Of a DNA stretch of 64,000 bases, positions 11,237-23,138 are shown one piece after another. The translations under genes were made by a program, and so were the position numbers. Location: assembly GCA_014529385.2 (NCBI GenBank), contig CM043953.1:87320342-87384341 (forward strand). The letters are read 5' to 3'. This stretch comes from Adiantum capillus-veneris (lineage: Eukaryota; Streptophyta; Polypodiopsida; Polypodiales; Pteridaceae). Below the pieces are notes generated by a model, which was given only the letters and a program-made list of their open reading frames with translations, searched no databases and was not told where the DNA came from. Numbering within the stretch: the first letter of the stretch is position 1; every line of letters begins with the position of its first letter.

Positions 11237-12508
11237 TCATGCGCAAATCCTAAGCTGGTTGTCTTTACCTCTCTTATAGAGTTGATCTCCTATTAAAGCG
11301 TAATCTCTAGCTTCTGTCTCTACAGATTTCTGACGAGCTTTTGACGTTCCTTCTGGGAAAGTTCTATTTGTGAGATATTCAACAATATACTGACTCCATT
11401 CCGGAGCGATCATTATCTGATATAATGTCGAATACTCTGCTGGTGGTTTTGATGAACATACAATACATACAGTGACATATTCATGTACGCTTTCTTTCAT
11501 TCCTGGCCAATAGACTCCCAATTGTAACAAATTTCTATATGTGTTCCTTCTTGAACAATGAAATGCACATTCCTGAACATGTGCTTCGCGCAGATATATA
11601 TTATATTCCTCAGGATTGATGCATAGTCGTAAAACATGATCATTTCCTAATTGATACAACCTTCCTGCAACCAATTGAAGATTCTTGGATTGCTGAATAG
11701 CAATATGTTTCTCGTTGTATTCTCTTCTATCAAACTCTCCTCCATAGGTTAATAGGCTAACGACATTTTGAGACCACTTCGGTATCATTTCTATGTTGAA
11801 CAAGTACGCGTCTGGCATGTCATCATCTACTCCTATAGGGTCTTCTCCATTCGTCAATCGCGAAAGATGATCAGCTCTAAGATGTGTTTTTCCTTTCTTT
11901 ACTACTACCGTGAAGTCGAATTCCAGTAAGATAATGAACCATCTCACTATTCTCCCGGTATTGCATGGTTTATTCACTAGGTAGAGCAAGGCTTGGTGAT
12001 CCGTAAAAAACACAAACTTGTTGGCTAGAAGATAATGCCGATATTTCTTCACAGCATATATCATTCCTAATCCCTCTCGCTCTGTTGTGGTGTAATTCTT
12101 CTCTGCATTGTTGAGCTGTCGACTGGCGTAACAGATAGGAAAATCCATGTTTCCTTCTTCTCGCTGAGCCAGAATGCATCCTCTTGCATATGCCGAAGCA
12201 TCTATATGCACATGGAATATCTTCTCCCAATCTGGTGATTTCAAGACTGGAGCAGTAATGAGTGCCTCTTTCAATTTCTTGAATGATTCCTCACACTCCT
12301 CTGTCCATTCAAAGTTCACTATTAGCCTGTAAAGTAGTTGGCCTATTATAGTGTACATGTAAATGAATCGTCTATAATATCCGCAATGTCCCATAAAGCT
12401 CTGTACTTGTTTCGCATTGGTTGGTCTAGGCATATCCACTATAACTTTTATCTTCTCTAGATCCGTGGATATTCCGTTTTGTGAGACAATATGTCCCAGA
12501 ATTCTGCC
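11237..12508 (-). pseudogene. Element A pol: RT thumb, RNase H and first integrase zinc module
   Basis: The RT connection comes first (FMGHCGYYRRFI), then a Ty3-type RNase H with HIDASAYARGCIL, NYTTTEREGL and FFTDHQALLYL, ending RADHLSRL. After a spacer comes a complete HHCC module: EAHVQECAFH (H-x6-H), GVYWPGM, and CIVC. The following residues (APEWSQYIVEYL) start a second, homologous module. The stretch ends in TGA at 11237-11239 within LRICA-stop-ESEYV. Element C has AREDEYLYIL at the matching place, so Arg (CGA) is the likely ancestral residue. Confidence 0.88.
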
Positions 12509-14626
12509 CTATCTGACCATAAACACACATTTCTCAGGATTGAGACAAATGCGATATGTTCTACATTTCTCAAATACTTTTCTTAGGTGTTCTAGATGCT
12601 CATCTCTCAGAAGAGAATGTACACATAAGTCATCCATGTATATTTCTAGAAACAACCTTAAGTATTCTTTGAAAGCATGCGTCATCAGCCCCTGGAAGGT
12701 TGCGGGAGCATTGGTTAGACCAAAAGGCATAACCCGATAAGCATAAATTTCCCACTCCGTTGCAAAAGTTGTTTTATGTTGATCTTCCGGTGCTATGGCT
12801 AGCTGGTTATATCCTGAAAAACCATCAAGAAAGGAGTATGTTGTTTTCCCTGATACACGCTCTAGAACATGATCAGTTATCGACAGGGGATAATTGTCCC
12901 TGATTGTTGCAGCATTCACTTTCTTTAAGTTGACACACACTCGGAGTTTTCCGTTCTTCTTGGGTACCACCACAATCGGAGATACCCAATCGGTGTGTTC
13001 AATCTCGTATATGAATTCAGCTTCCATTAGCTTATCTATCTCTTCTTTGATTCGCTTAGCAAACATATCATTATATGTGTATGGTCTCTGTCTGCTAGGC
13101 TTTGCGTCTTGTTGTAGTGGGATTGTGTGTTGGCATATTGATGGGTCAACTCCCTCTAAGTTCTTATAAGACCATGCAAACACATCCCTGTACTCTCTGA
13201 GAAGACTCAAAAGTCTCTCTTCCTCGCCTGGAGACAAATCTGTGGCTATGTACACCGGTCTAGGTGTCTCACCTGGAGCTGCTAAATCAACTTTTTTTGC
13301 ATCCTCCGGTCCGTCATAAGATTCGTTCTCCCCTCTCTCTCGAATAGGTTGGGTTAATACCACCTTCCTATCCTCTATTGTGAATTTCCTGTAGTGAGAG
13401 GGAACATCCATGTTTTCCTTGATTTTGGCGTTTTCGTCCTCTCCACTCTCAATTTCTGTCGTCCAAACTTCTTTCAGAGTTTTCTTGAGCTCTCTGTACT
13501 TGTTTCTACGTTCTAACTTGGACTCCGTGTGTTCTCTGTTGCGCTTGTTCTTTTCTGATTTTTCTGTTTCAGTTTTCGTTTCATTCCTTTGAACTTGATT
13601 TCTTGAGCTTCTTTTGTCTTTTCGTAAGCTCTTTTGCTCATTGCCTCTCATTCTTCCAGAAATCTTGTCCTTAACACAATCTTCCGCCTTTACTAGCATT
13701 AGGAGTTGATTTTTTCCTCTTATTCTAGGCATCGGATTGGTTCTAACCCCCTTTGTTTTTCTCTTTGCTCTATAGCGTTTCTGGCGTTGTTTAGTTTGGT
13801 TCGAAAAATCATAAAATCGGACATCCGTTATAGTTTCTTCGTTTCCGCTTGAATTGTCCGTTGACTCGTTGTCTGCTTCATTTCCCCACTCTGGATGATC
13901 GGGAATGTCGTGAAACACCTCTTCTTCATCTTCCTTTTCCAGTGTATCGTTCTTTTCAGTTTCTTTTTCGAGTGTAGTTCTCAGCATGAAGTATGGAACC
14001 ACGTCGTACCCGTCCTTGTCGCAAAATTTCGTTGTGGGACCATCCGGAATTGCACAAACATCTAGGGTTGCTAGAATGTGTGTCCATTCTAATGGTTCAA
14101 GCGTGTCCTCTGAAAAGGGTTCTCCTATATAAGTTTCGTCTTCGATAGCCCTTTCTAAAACATATTCTTCTCGCCTCAGACTTCCACATTTCGAGGCTCC
14201 ACACATCCATAACTCCTTGGGCTTACCTAACCAAGCTGGAAATTCGGTTCCCGCCAAAGTAGCTGAATCAAACTCCTCTACCGGTGTTCGGTTCACATCT
14301 TTGTAGCTATGGTCTCTCAGGTTCACACGTGTAGTGGTTTCCATATTTCTCAGGTATATGTGATCGTAGCCCCAATCCTGGACCATTTTCAACTGTCTCA
14401 TGAATGGTCTTCCCAGTATGATATCATAGTTATTCTCCTTGCCAAAATCGACAATAGCAAAAGTATGTTCGTATTCAATGCCGCAAGAAGTTACTACGAC
14501 TTTCTCTAATAACCCCATAGGTTTCTCCATGTGTCCATCTGCTAATTGGAGTTTCAACCTAGTCTTCCTTATTGTTGGTTTCCCCCATTTTTTCCAGATT
14601 TCTTTTGTAGCAATGGCTACCCCAGC
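12509..14626 (-). pseudogene. Element A pol: rest of protease 1 and reverse transcriptase
   Basis: It opens with the second half of the retropepsin, including the closing YDIILGRPF motif. A long charged, low-complexity linker follows (about residues 200-400). The reverse transcriptase then reads WVSPIVVVPKKNGKLRVC, GYNQLAIAPED, MPFGLTNAPATFQ and the catalytic IYMDDLCVHS, all intact. It would copy the RNA genome in the cytoplasmic particle. The frame ends in TAG at 12509-12511, at the Gln of the usual Q-G-x-x-L-G-H motif, and continues in phase into RNase H. Confidence 0.9.
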
Positions 14627-15484
14627 TCAGTTGTCTAGTATTGCCATCGTGTTCACTCCTTGGAATTCAACTGGTAAGGTTGTATTCCCCTCTTCACCTT
14701 CGCAATACTTTCCGACCTTGTTTAAGGGTACAGGCTTAGCGTTCTTTTGTGGTTTGTTCAGCTCTTGTATACCCTCTTGCAGTCTCGATGTTGGGTCTTT
14801 TATCCCAAATTTCTCCAAGCATTTTCCTACAGTGGTCCACATATGTGGTCTTAGCCTCAAAAGCTCAGCTAGAGTGATAGTGCATGTCACTGGTGTTGAC
14901 AAGATCTCTATCAATCCTTGCGAGTCCATGACTTTTTCTGATGCGATTCTTCGTGAGGGAAGTGCTCTAATCTCGGATTTTGCTTCATACTCTCCTAAGT
15001 ATGAAGGTAAGGTATTCAGTGAATGAGGTTTGCTCTCCATTGTTCTAACAGAGCCCCCATCTCCCCAGTAAGATTGCAGATCCAAGTCCACTTGAGATCC
15101 TGCCTCAAATTCCACTATGGGAGGATTCCTGATGTCCTTTTCCCAATTTTTCTGATTAGCTTGGCAACTTAGCTCGTTTGCAAAGTTTGCCTCTCTCACT
15201 TGTTTCCAAAATTCATTGTAATCCTCATCTCTTCCGTAAATCCTCTGTATGACTGGATGAAAACTCTCTATCTCCTGATCGGTTGTGTTCAATACTATGC
15301 GGTCATCCTTGTGTGTATTTTCAGGCTTTTGTGCACTGGGAATCTTTTCAGCTACCCGTGAAATGATAGTCTCTTGCTGAATTGGGTTTTCCGTTCCACA
15401 ATTCATTGTTTCTCTTGGTGGTTCTAATAAGGCTTGTGCAGTCTCGATCATTCTCTGGCACATTTCAAGTCTCTGCTTTTCCAA
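14627..15484 (-). pseudogene. Element A pol: spacer and N-terminal half of protease 1
   Basis: This is a 285-codon stretch in the common A frame. The first 240 residues have no recognised motif. The last residues (VEFQGVNTMAILDN) are the start of a retropepsin, and the frame is broken by TGA at 14627-14629 exactly where the small residue of the catalytic D-N-G-A-G motif is expected. The next codons read A-G-V-A. Protease 1 would process the polyprotein. As written, translation stops inside the active site. Confidence 0.75.
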
Positions 15485-15496
15485 TTCCGCGTTTGG

Positions 15497-15964
15497 CTAT
15501 GTCATCCACCTCTGTTCTTGTGTTTGGTTGTTCTTTAACCTAGCTTCGTAAGCTCTCATCAGTGCGTCCAATGGTTCGTGTACTTTGTCGACTAGCACTG
15601 ATCCCCCTGAGCTTAAGCTCGTTGTTTCTTTGATACTCTTTTGTTTCGTTCTTTCCGGGCTCATCTCTCGTTTCCCGTTTTGACTCTCAAGTTTTTCTAA
15701 TCTATCTTTAGTTCGCTTTAGTTCCTCAGCTAGAATAGCGTCTTCACATTCTTTTCTCAACTTCATGCGTGCTTTTCTAGCTTTCCATGTGTTTCTCTGA
15801 CTCCGCGGTCCTTGACTAACCACTTCAGTCGCTAACTTTCCATTCTCAGGTTCTCTAGTGGTTTTTTTAGCTTGAGCTCTAGTAACAACTTGCGTTGGTA
15901 TCAAAGTTTCATTTTCGGACCCACTGCTGGTAGGAATAGTTTCTAGCATATTCAATGTCGTCTT
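15497..15964 (-). pseudogene. Element A gag-pol linker, coiled-coil-like
   Basis: This continues the A frame on the far side of copia-1. It is charged and Arg/Lys/Glu-rich, with a likely helical segment (ECEDAILAEELKRTKDRLEK). It has no enzyme motif. It ends in TAG at 15497-15499, probably a CAG codon that decayed, and the frame goes on into the next stretch. It is probably the gag C-terminus or a spacer before the protease. Confidence 0.6.
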
Positions 15965-16156
15965 TGTTGGGGTATAAAGCCCAATGTGGTCGCCCAGGTA
16001 AGTGGGCGGGCCGCCAGGTATGTACACATATTCTTTTGTAAAAACCTAATAAGAACTCACTATGCTCTACACATTACAGTAGAGCGAGCTCACCATATCG
16101 TCGTGCTCTTCTTCTCGCACTCTCTCTCGCGTCGCACTTCCGCTTGTACTCCTTCA
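15965..16156 (+). repeat. Copia-1 5' LTR
   Basis: It starts TGTTGGGGTATAAAGCCC and ends CTCCTTCA, 192 bp. It is nearly identical to 21332-21525 and to both LTRs of copia-2. Confidence 0.97.
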
Positions 16157-16158
16157 AC

Positions 16159-16170
16159 TGGTATCAGAGC
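16159..16170 (+). other. Copia-1 primer-binding site
   Basis: TGGTATCAGAGC, complementary to the 3' end of initiator tRNA-Met, starts two bases after the LTR. This is the standard plant copia PBS. Confidence 0.93.
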
Positions 16171-17262
16171 TCAGATCGAGGCTCGGGGCAGCACTGCAGG
16201 AGGCTAGAGTCACAAGCTCAGATTGGAGTGAAATTCGACAGGCGAAGACACGGCCCCAAATCTCGGCGGGTAAGCCCAAAGGGCTTGGTGTTCTCAGAAT
16301 TTCATTCTGAGGTCATCTCGGCCACCGTTCGGCTTCAACAAAGGTCTGCGCAGGCCATTTTCGACTAGGTGGTCTCGGCGGGTGCAGATCCGACTCTGCA
16401 AATTTGGGGTTTTTTCGGCCTACGACTGCAGGTGCTGAGGATATCGACACTCCCAGAGTGTTGATTTGTGGCTGTCTACACATCGAAGGATGGCTCACAG
16501 TTCTTGGAGGCGTGTCACATACGACACAGGCGCATCTACACACAGTCTGTAGGCGACATCCACTAGTTCATCAGGTAGCTTGTGTTTGCTGCTTGATATT
16601 CCAGATTTCATCCTGACATTGCAGGTACTTCCACATGGGATGTATTGTCAGAGATGATGTATGTCTGTTGAGGGTTTGTTGGCTGTGAGTCACGCAGCAA
16701 ACAACCGCCGCAGCGGTTACAGCATACAGTGGGAAATTTGTGGATGTATGACTTTGTGGGAAGTCTATGTACTGTTAGATTTACTGCAGCCTTTGTTGAG
16801 GGTCGAGTGAGGTTTTATTGAGCTGGGGGATTCTCAAATGTTGAGATCCTTTCGGTGATACAGGTCTTGGAGCGATCCCTCGAGCACCCTTAGATAGGCA
16901 GCTAGGATGTATTGACTGTGAGTTAGACAGTTGGGATGAATCTTTGCTTTACTGCCGTTGAGGCATTGTCGCAGTCTATGCTTACAGGACAGTGACAGGA
17001 CAGTCAGAGACAGTACAGGTGCAGGACAGGTTTACCCACAGCTTACAGTGTTAAAGAGACAGTGTTTTTTTTTTTGAGCTGTTTTTTGGTCTATTTTTTG
17101 AGTACACCAAAGCCATTTTACAAAGGAGACTCTGCCGAAATTTATGCAGAATCTGAAGCTTTCTTGGTTCATTTGACAGGTTGATATTGGTTCAGAGGTC
17201 AGTCTACAGGGGAAACTCTGCCGAATTTTTCCCAGGAAAGTAAACCACTGTGAAGCGTAGCT
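16171..17262 (+). other. Copia-1 untranslated leader
   Basis: About 1.1 kb lies between the PBS and the gag start. No supported coding frame was seen. It is about twice as long as the copia-2 leader, which lacks an internal block (roughly 16,330-16,850 here). Confidence 0.75.
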
Positions 17263-20200
17263 ATGGCTGGATCATAGGACACTGCTCTTTACAATATCAA
17301 GAAGCTGGATGGAACCAATTTCCCATTGTGGAAGAAGCAGATTTGACACGTGTTGGTACAAAAGAAGCAGATAAAACCTATAAAGCTCAAAGGGATAAAA
17401 CCAGAAGATATGGACAAAGATGAATGGAGCGAAATGGATGAATTGGCACTTTCTACCATTATGCTGACTTTGGCAGAAAGCGTTTACTTCAATGTAGTAG
17501 ACGAGATGTCGGCTTATCAAGCATGCTTAAATCTGAGTGATCTTTATGAGAAGCAGAGTGCAGCTTCACAGGTATACTGGCTTAAGAAGCTTGTTGACTT
17601 GAAGATGAAAGAAGGGACACCTATGTCCAATCATCTGAATGAATTCAACACAATCTATAGTCAGTTGTCAGCTCAAGGTGTCAAGTTTGATGAACCTGTT
17701 AGAGCTATGTTCCTGTTGATCACATTGCCGGAAAGTTGGGACACTTTTCGCACAGCTTTGAGTAATTTTGCACCTCCAGATGGTTTGAACATAGCAGGTG
17801 TAGAAGGAAGTCTGCTTACTGAAGAAACCAATAGAAAGACAATGGACAAAGGCAAAGGAACAGCCTTAGTTTTCAGGGGAAGGACCAAAGAAAAGTACAA
17901 AGGTGGAAAGAGGAATCAGTCTCGTAGCAAGTCCCGCAGTGCTAAAGGCAAGAGTGACATAGAATGCTACCATTGTGGCAAGAAGGGTCACATGAAAAGA
18001 GACTGTAGAGAATGGAAAGCAGAAAAAGGCAAAGAGAAAGCTGAAGACCATGGTGAGAAGAACAAGTCCTCAGTGAAGATTCAAGAAATAAATGTGACAA
18101 ACACTGTTGCAGAGGATGACAGTCTAGTGTCAGGAGACATCTACTTCTTGAAGAATACAATGGAGTCAGCTCTTCTTACAGCATCTGATGCAAATGCACT
18201 AAGTGACTGGATTATAGACTCAGGGGCATCATTTCATGTGTCTCCAAACAAGGAGTGGTTTACCTCTTATGTGACCACTAAAGATCATGTTCGGCTAGGC
18301 AATGGGCAGACATGTGAGATCTTAGGTGTTGGAGATATTCAATTGAACTTTCAGAATGGCTCTTCTTTCACGCTGAAGAATGTGAGACATGTTCCCGCAA
18401 TTACAAAGAGCTTGATCAGCACAGGTTTACTTGATGATGCTGGCTACGTCACCACTTTTGGACAGAACATGTGGAAGATATCCAAGGGTTCTATGACAGT
18501 AGCACATGCAGTAAAGTCTGGAGGACTTTACATGATTTATGTGTCAAATGTCTCTAAAAATGTAATCAATGTAACCGAGCAGCCGAACGTTTCTTTGTGG
18601 CATAGCCGGTTAGGACATATGTCCAAGAAGGGAATGGAAATCTTGTCTCGTTTTGGTTATTTGCGTGGCTTTTCATTTAATGATTTTAAATTCTGTGAAC
18701 ATTGTCTGTATGGTAAGAAACACAGCAGCCACATAAGCATAGAAGCAGTAGAAGAGATACACAGTTGGCACTTGTTCATAGTGATATGTGTGGACCTATG
18801 CCTAACCTATCTCTAGGGGGAGCTTCTTACTTTATGACATTTATAGATGATTACTCGAGGAAAGTATGGGTTTACTTTCTCAAGCACAAGGATGAAGCGT
18901 TTAGTGTTTTCAAAACGTTTGTGACACTTGTGGAGAATCAGAGTGGCAAGAACTTTAAATGCTTACGCACTGACAATGGTGGAGAGTATGTTTCAAAGGC
19001 CTTTCAGGACTTTTGTGAGTCAAAAGGTATAAAACGTGAACTTACTGCTCCTTACAATCCTCCTCAAAATGGTGTTGCTGAGAGGATGAATAGGACCATA
19101 CAAGAGAAGGTTAGAAGTATGTTGTCTAATGCACAGCTGCCAAATGGGTTTTGGGCTGAAGCTGTATCAACAGCTGTTCATCTTGTAAATAGATCTCCTA
19201 GCAAGGTTTTGCAGAAGGATTCAGTGCCAGAGATGGTATGGTCAGGCAAAATGCCCTCATACAAGCATCTCAGAGTCTTTGGCTGTGAGGCATATACTGA
19301 CGTTCCAAAGGAATTTAGGAACAAACTTGAGCCAAAGAGTAGAAAGTGCATCTTTCTAGGCTATGGTAATTCTGGTAAGATGGGGTACAGACTTTGGGAT
19401 CCCGAATCCAGAAAGGTTGTCCGCAGCAATGATGTTCACTTTAATGAATCCAAATATCATTCTAAACCAGAGAGGGTTGAGGAGATTAGAAGAGTTGTCT
19501 TCCAAGAAGATGGACCTGCACGTGCAAGACAAAATGTCAGGGCTCAAGATGAGCAAGGACAGGATAGAGTGCAACCACAGGTTGTGGCTGAGCCTGAGCC
19601 ACCTATTGTGCATAGATCTGGACGTGTCACGCGACCTCCTGATAGGTTTGTTCCATCTATGAACTATGTCATGTTGACTGATTGCAATGAGCCTTCATGT
19701 TACAAGGAAGCAGTGCAAATGAAGGACTCCGAGAATTGGCAATTGGCCATGCAGTCAGAGATGACAGCTCTGCATAAAAACCAGACATGGAAGCTAGTTA
19801 AATTACCACGGGGCAAAAAGGCTCTACCTTGTAAATGGGTTTACAGGTATAAGATCACCGCTCATGATAGTCAGCCAAAGTACAAAGCAAGGCTTGTTGC
19901 CAAGGGCTTTAAGCAAGAACAAGGCATTGACTTTGATGAAGTCTTCTCTCCGGTGGTCAAGATGACTACATTGAGATGCTTTCTTGCATTGGTTGCCATA
20001 TTAGATTTGGTGTTGCACCAAATGGATGTCAAGACAGCGTTCTTGCATGGTGATTTAGATGTGGAAATTTACATGCAGTAGCCAGAAGGGTTTGTTGAGA
20101 AAGGCAAGGAATATTGGGTATGCCAGTTGTTAAAGAGTCTTTATGGCTTAAAACAATCACCGAGGGCATGGTACCATAAATTCCACAGGTTTATGCTTTC

Positions 20201-21242
20201 TCAAGGCTACAAACGTAGTGAGTTCGATCACTGTCTATATACAAAGAAGGCTAAGGATGGCAGTTGGCTGATCCTTATTTTGTATGTGGATGACATATTG
20301 ATTGCTGGCAAGCACTTGGAAGAAATTTCAGCTTTGAAGTCAAAGATGGCAAAATCGTTTGACATGAAAGACATGGGTGAGGCAAGTCATATACTTGGTA
20401 TACGCATTGAGAGAGACAGATCAAAGAAGTTGATTTGGTTATCTCAAACAGAGTATATTGACAAGGTTTTGCAACGTTTCAATATGGAGAAGGGAAAGGC
20501 ACTGAGTGTTCCATTGCCACCATATGTGAAACTTAGCAAACAGGATTGTCCTGTGTCTGAGGAAGAACAGGCTGAAATGGATAAGATTCCATATGCGTCT
20601 GCAGTGGGTAGTTTGATGTATGCAATGATTGCTACGCGCCCAGACATTGCATTTGCAGTGGGAGTAGTAAGTCGATACATGTCAAACCCAGGCAAGAAAC
20701 ATTGGGAGGCAGTGAAAGGAATATTGAGATACCTGAAAGCTACAAAGAGTATGCGTATATGCTATGGGAGTCAGGAGCTAAGTGTAAAGGGTTTTACGGA
20801 CTCAGATTATGCAGGTGACTTAGACAATCGAAGGTCTACGTCAAGGTATGTCTTTACATTGGCTGGTGGAGCAGTATCATGGCGTTCTAGATTACAAGAT
20901 TGTGTTACTCAGTCTACTACAGAGGCTGAATATGTTGCAGCATCAGAGGCATGCAAAGAATCAATTTGGCTTAATCGACTAGTAACAGATTTGGGAATCA
21001 AAGAAGAGATGCCTGTGTTATATTGTGATAGTCAAAGTGCTATACAATTGGCTCGCAATCCAGTTTATCACTCAAAGACAAAGCATGTGGATGTGAAGTA
21101 TCATTTCATCAGGGAAATGCTCGAGGATAAGCAACTTCAGCTTGTCAAAGTTCACACCACAGAAAATCCTGTTGATCTACTTACAAAAGGACTTCCCTCA
21201 GAGAGCTTTGCGCATTTTCGCAAGCAGATAGGTGTAGGGTAG
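17263..21242 (+). pseudogene. gag-pol: Copia-1 gag-pol polyprotein (broken)
   Basis: The order is gag with zinc knuckle CYHCGKKGHMKRDC, protease DSGASFHVSP (intact), integrase zinc region WHSRLGHMSKKGM, DDE core, RT with LYVDDILIA, and RNase H with STTEAEYVAASEA and YCDSQSAIQLA. This is PR-IN-RT-RH, the copia order. Breaks relative to copia-2 are TAG at codon 5 (17275-17277), TGA at 17344-17346, a one-base deletion near 18716 that shifts the frame in integrase, and TAG at 20079-20081 in RT. It would act in the cytoplasmic particle and then the nucleus if whole. As it stands it cannot make the polyprotein. Confidence 0.95.
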
Positions 21243-21331
21243 TACATCACTTCTCTACATCTCTTGTATATTAGCTTGTATAGTAGCTTCTCTCACACTT
21301 AAAGTACCACATTGGACTTTAAGTGGGAGGT

Positions 21332-21525
21332 TGTTGGGGTATAAAGCCCAATGTGGTCGCCCAGGTAAGTGGGCGGGCCGCCAAGTATGTACACATATTC
21401 TTTTATAAAAACCTAATAAGAACTCACTATGCTCTACACATTACAGTAGAGCGAGTTCTCCATATCGTCGTGCTCTTCTTCTCGCACTCTCTCTCTCGCG
21501 TCGCACTTCCGCTCGTACTCCTTCA
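21332..21525 (+). repeat. Copia-1 3' LTR
   Basis: 194 bp, preceded by the purine tract AAGTGGGAGGT at 21321-21331. It ends CTCCTTCA and is followed by TSD GTCTT. Confidence 0.97.
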
Positions 21526-21776
21526 GTCTTTTGCACTTTGTTTGGATTCTTTGAACAATCCTCAATGAAGTGAGTAACCCCGCACTCAGTGCAATAAGCG
21601 TTAATTCTAATGATTTCCGTATGTGGACAAACATTCATCAGATGGTCACCTCCACACTTGTAACAGGGTCCTAGTGCTGGTCTTGGTCCCACTTGATTCG
21701 TCCTTTGTGGATAGGATGGTCTTTGTCTTGTTAACCCTCCATGAGCTATGAACATCAATGTTCTTGCGTCCAAAAT
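21526..21776 (-). pseudogene. gag: Element A gag zinc knuckles, split by copia-1
   Basis: This is the in-frame continuation of gag. It carries two CCHC-type knuckles, CYKCGGDHLMNVCP and CTECGVTHFIEDC, which would bind the genomic RNA. The frame runs to the copia-1 insertion at 21525. It resumes at 15964, at the correct phase once copia-1 and one TSD copy are subtracted. Confidence 0.85.
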
Positions 21777-23120
21777 TTATCTCTCTTCATCAAAAGCACT
21801 TGTAACTGTTGGTGTTCCAACATTCCCAATCATGCCCCATGGTTCTGGTTGTTTGGGTTCTTCTGGTGGGTAATACACAGTTGGAGACATGTGTGCACCA
21901 GATTCTTCATAATAGGCTTGAACAGGCACTAAGGCTTGTTCTTCCTGATTCTCTAAGGTTGGTGCATATCTAATGCCCACTAGTCTTGCTCCTGGTAAAG
22001 GTGGTTGTTGTCCCAATACCGGTTGTGGTCTTTCTATCCCCATATGTCCTGGTACATTTCCCGTTGGGTATCGAGGTACTGGATGTACCTGAGGTGGTGC
22101 TAATTGAGCAGGAGGTGCATACTGACGCTCCCTTACATACCCTTTGTTGTAATAGCACTCCTCTGTTGGATGGTTTGTCCATTTTTGTTCAATAGCACAC
22201 CATTTCAGTGGTTTTGGCAATGGTTTTTGGTATGGTGCCATCCTTTTTAGAGCATCTTCTATCATTTGCTCTACATTTGACATGGTTGTTGTTTGAACAT
22301 TCTTTTTAGTGGTAGTCTCGCTCGCTACGGAGGAAGAGCTACTGGATGAAAAATCTGTATCCACTGACACCTCTCCATAAACCGTACAGTTGTCCACTAA
22401 GTACAATGCTTCTCTCGTTACTTGCTCGAAACTTGTACAAGCTTTCAAGTGCAAGTCCTTCTTGAGAGTGTCGTTTCTCAATCCTTCAATAAAGAGAACA
22501 GATAGTCTGTCATCTTGTGGTCGTTCACGTACTGGACATCTCTCAATGTATTGTTTGAAGCGAAGTGAAGCTTCCTTCACTTTTTCGTGTTCTCTCTGTT
22601 TAAAAGCATATATTTGTGAGACCGTATTGTGCTTAATCCCTCGTTTTGAGAATTCCTCAGCAAACTCTCTTAGCAAATGGTCAATGTCATGGAATCCCCC
22701 TCTGTTCAGTGGTTGAAACCATGTCAATGCCGTACCTTCTAGAGCAAGACCAAATCCCTCGTATTGTGTATGGAAATCTGTTATCTGCTCAGCTCTTAAG
22801 ACTTGCTTAAAGAGTGACATATGTGCATACGGATCTCCTGAACCACCATACTTCTTTGGCATACACTTGGCTACTTGAGATGGTCTCATACGTCTATGGT
22901 CTGCTACCAATCTCATTGCTCCAGTGTCCCGGCTAAAGCTTTCTCTAGCATCATGGACTTCATGGGTTACCCTTGTCGGTTCCCCTACCCTGAGTCTACT
23001 ACTAGGAGGTAAATGTGATGGTTCCGCTTCGAACCTTGGACCTGGAGTGGTATATGTGGGGATTGGAACTGCACTACCTTGATTCGTATCCATTGACTCT
23101 CTGGAATGTAATGATCCCAT
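21777..23120 (-). pseudogene. gag: Element A gag, capsid-like domain
   Basis: This 447-codon stretch has the plant gypsy gag fold signature around residues 85-215: KYGGSGDPYAHM, then TALTWFQPL, then FAEEFSKRG and RFKQYIERC, followed by FIEGL. The protein would form the cytoplasmic virus-like particle. A Ser-rich linker and a Pro-rich tail follow. One CX-rich segment near residue 300 may be a degenerate zinc knuckle. It ends in TAA at 21777-21779 in place of a probable CAA, and the same frame continues into two clear zinc knuckles. The frame is shared with every downstream domain of A. Confidence 0.85.
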
Positions 23121-23138
23121 TGGTCCGGGCTTCGAGTA

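Larger units (their letters stand above)
15965..21525 (+). mobile_element. Copia-1: Ty1/copia retrotransposon inserted in element A
   Basis: It is a full-length element with two LTRs of 192 and 194 bp, a PBS matching initiator tRNA-Met, gag-pol and a purine tract before the 3' LTR. The target-site duplication GTCTT lies at 15960-15964 and 21526-21530. Removing the element and one TSD copy restores the reading phase of element A. The LTRs differ at about five bases plus one 2-bp indel. It is a sister copy of copia-2. Confidence 0.97.

Noticed and set aside
16144-16616. Open frames in the copia-1 leader as genes
   Set aside because: Short, on both strands, in the untranslated leader, and not conserved in copia-2.
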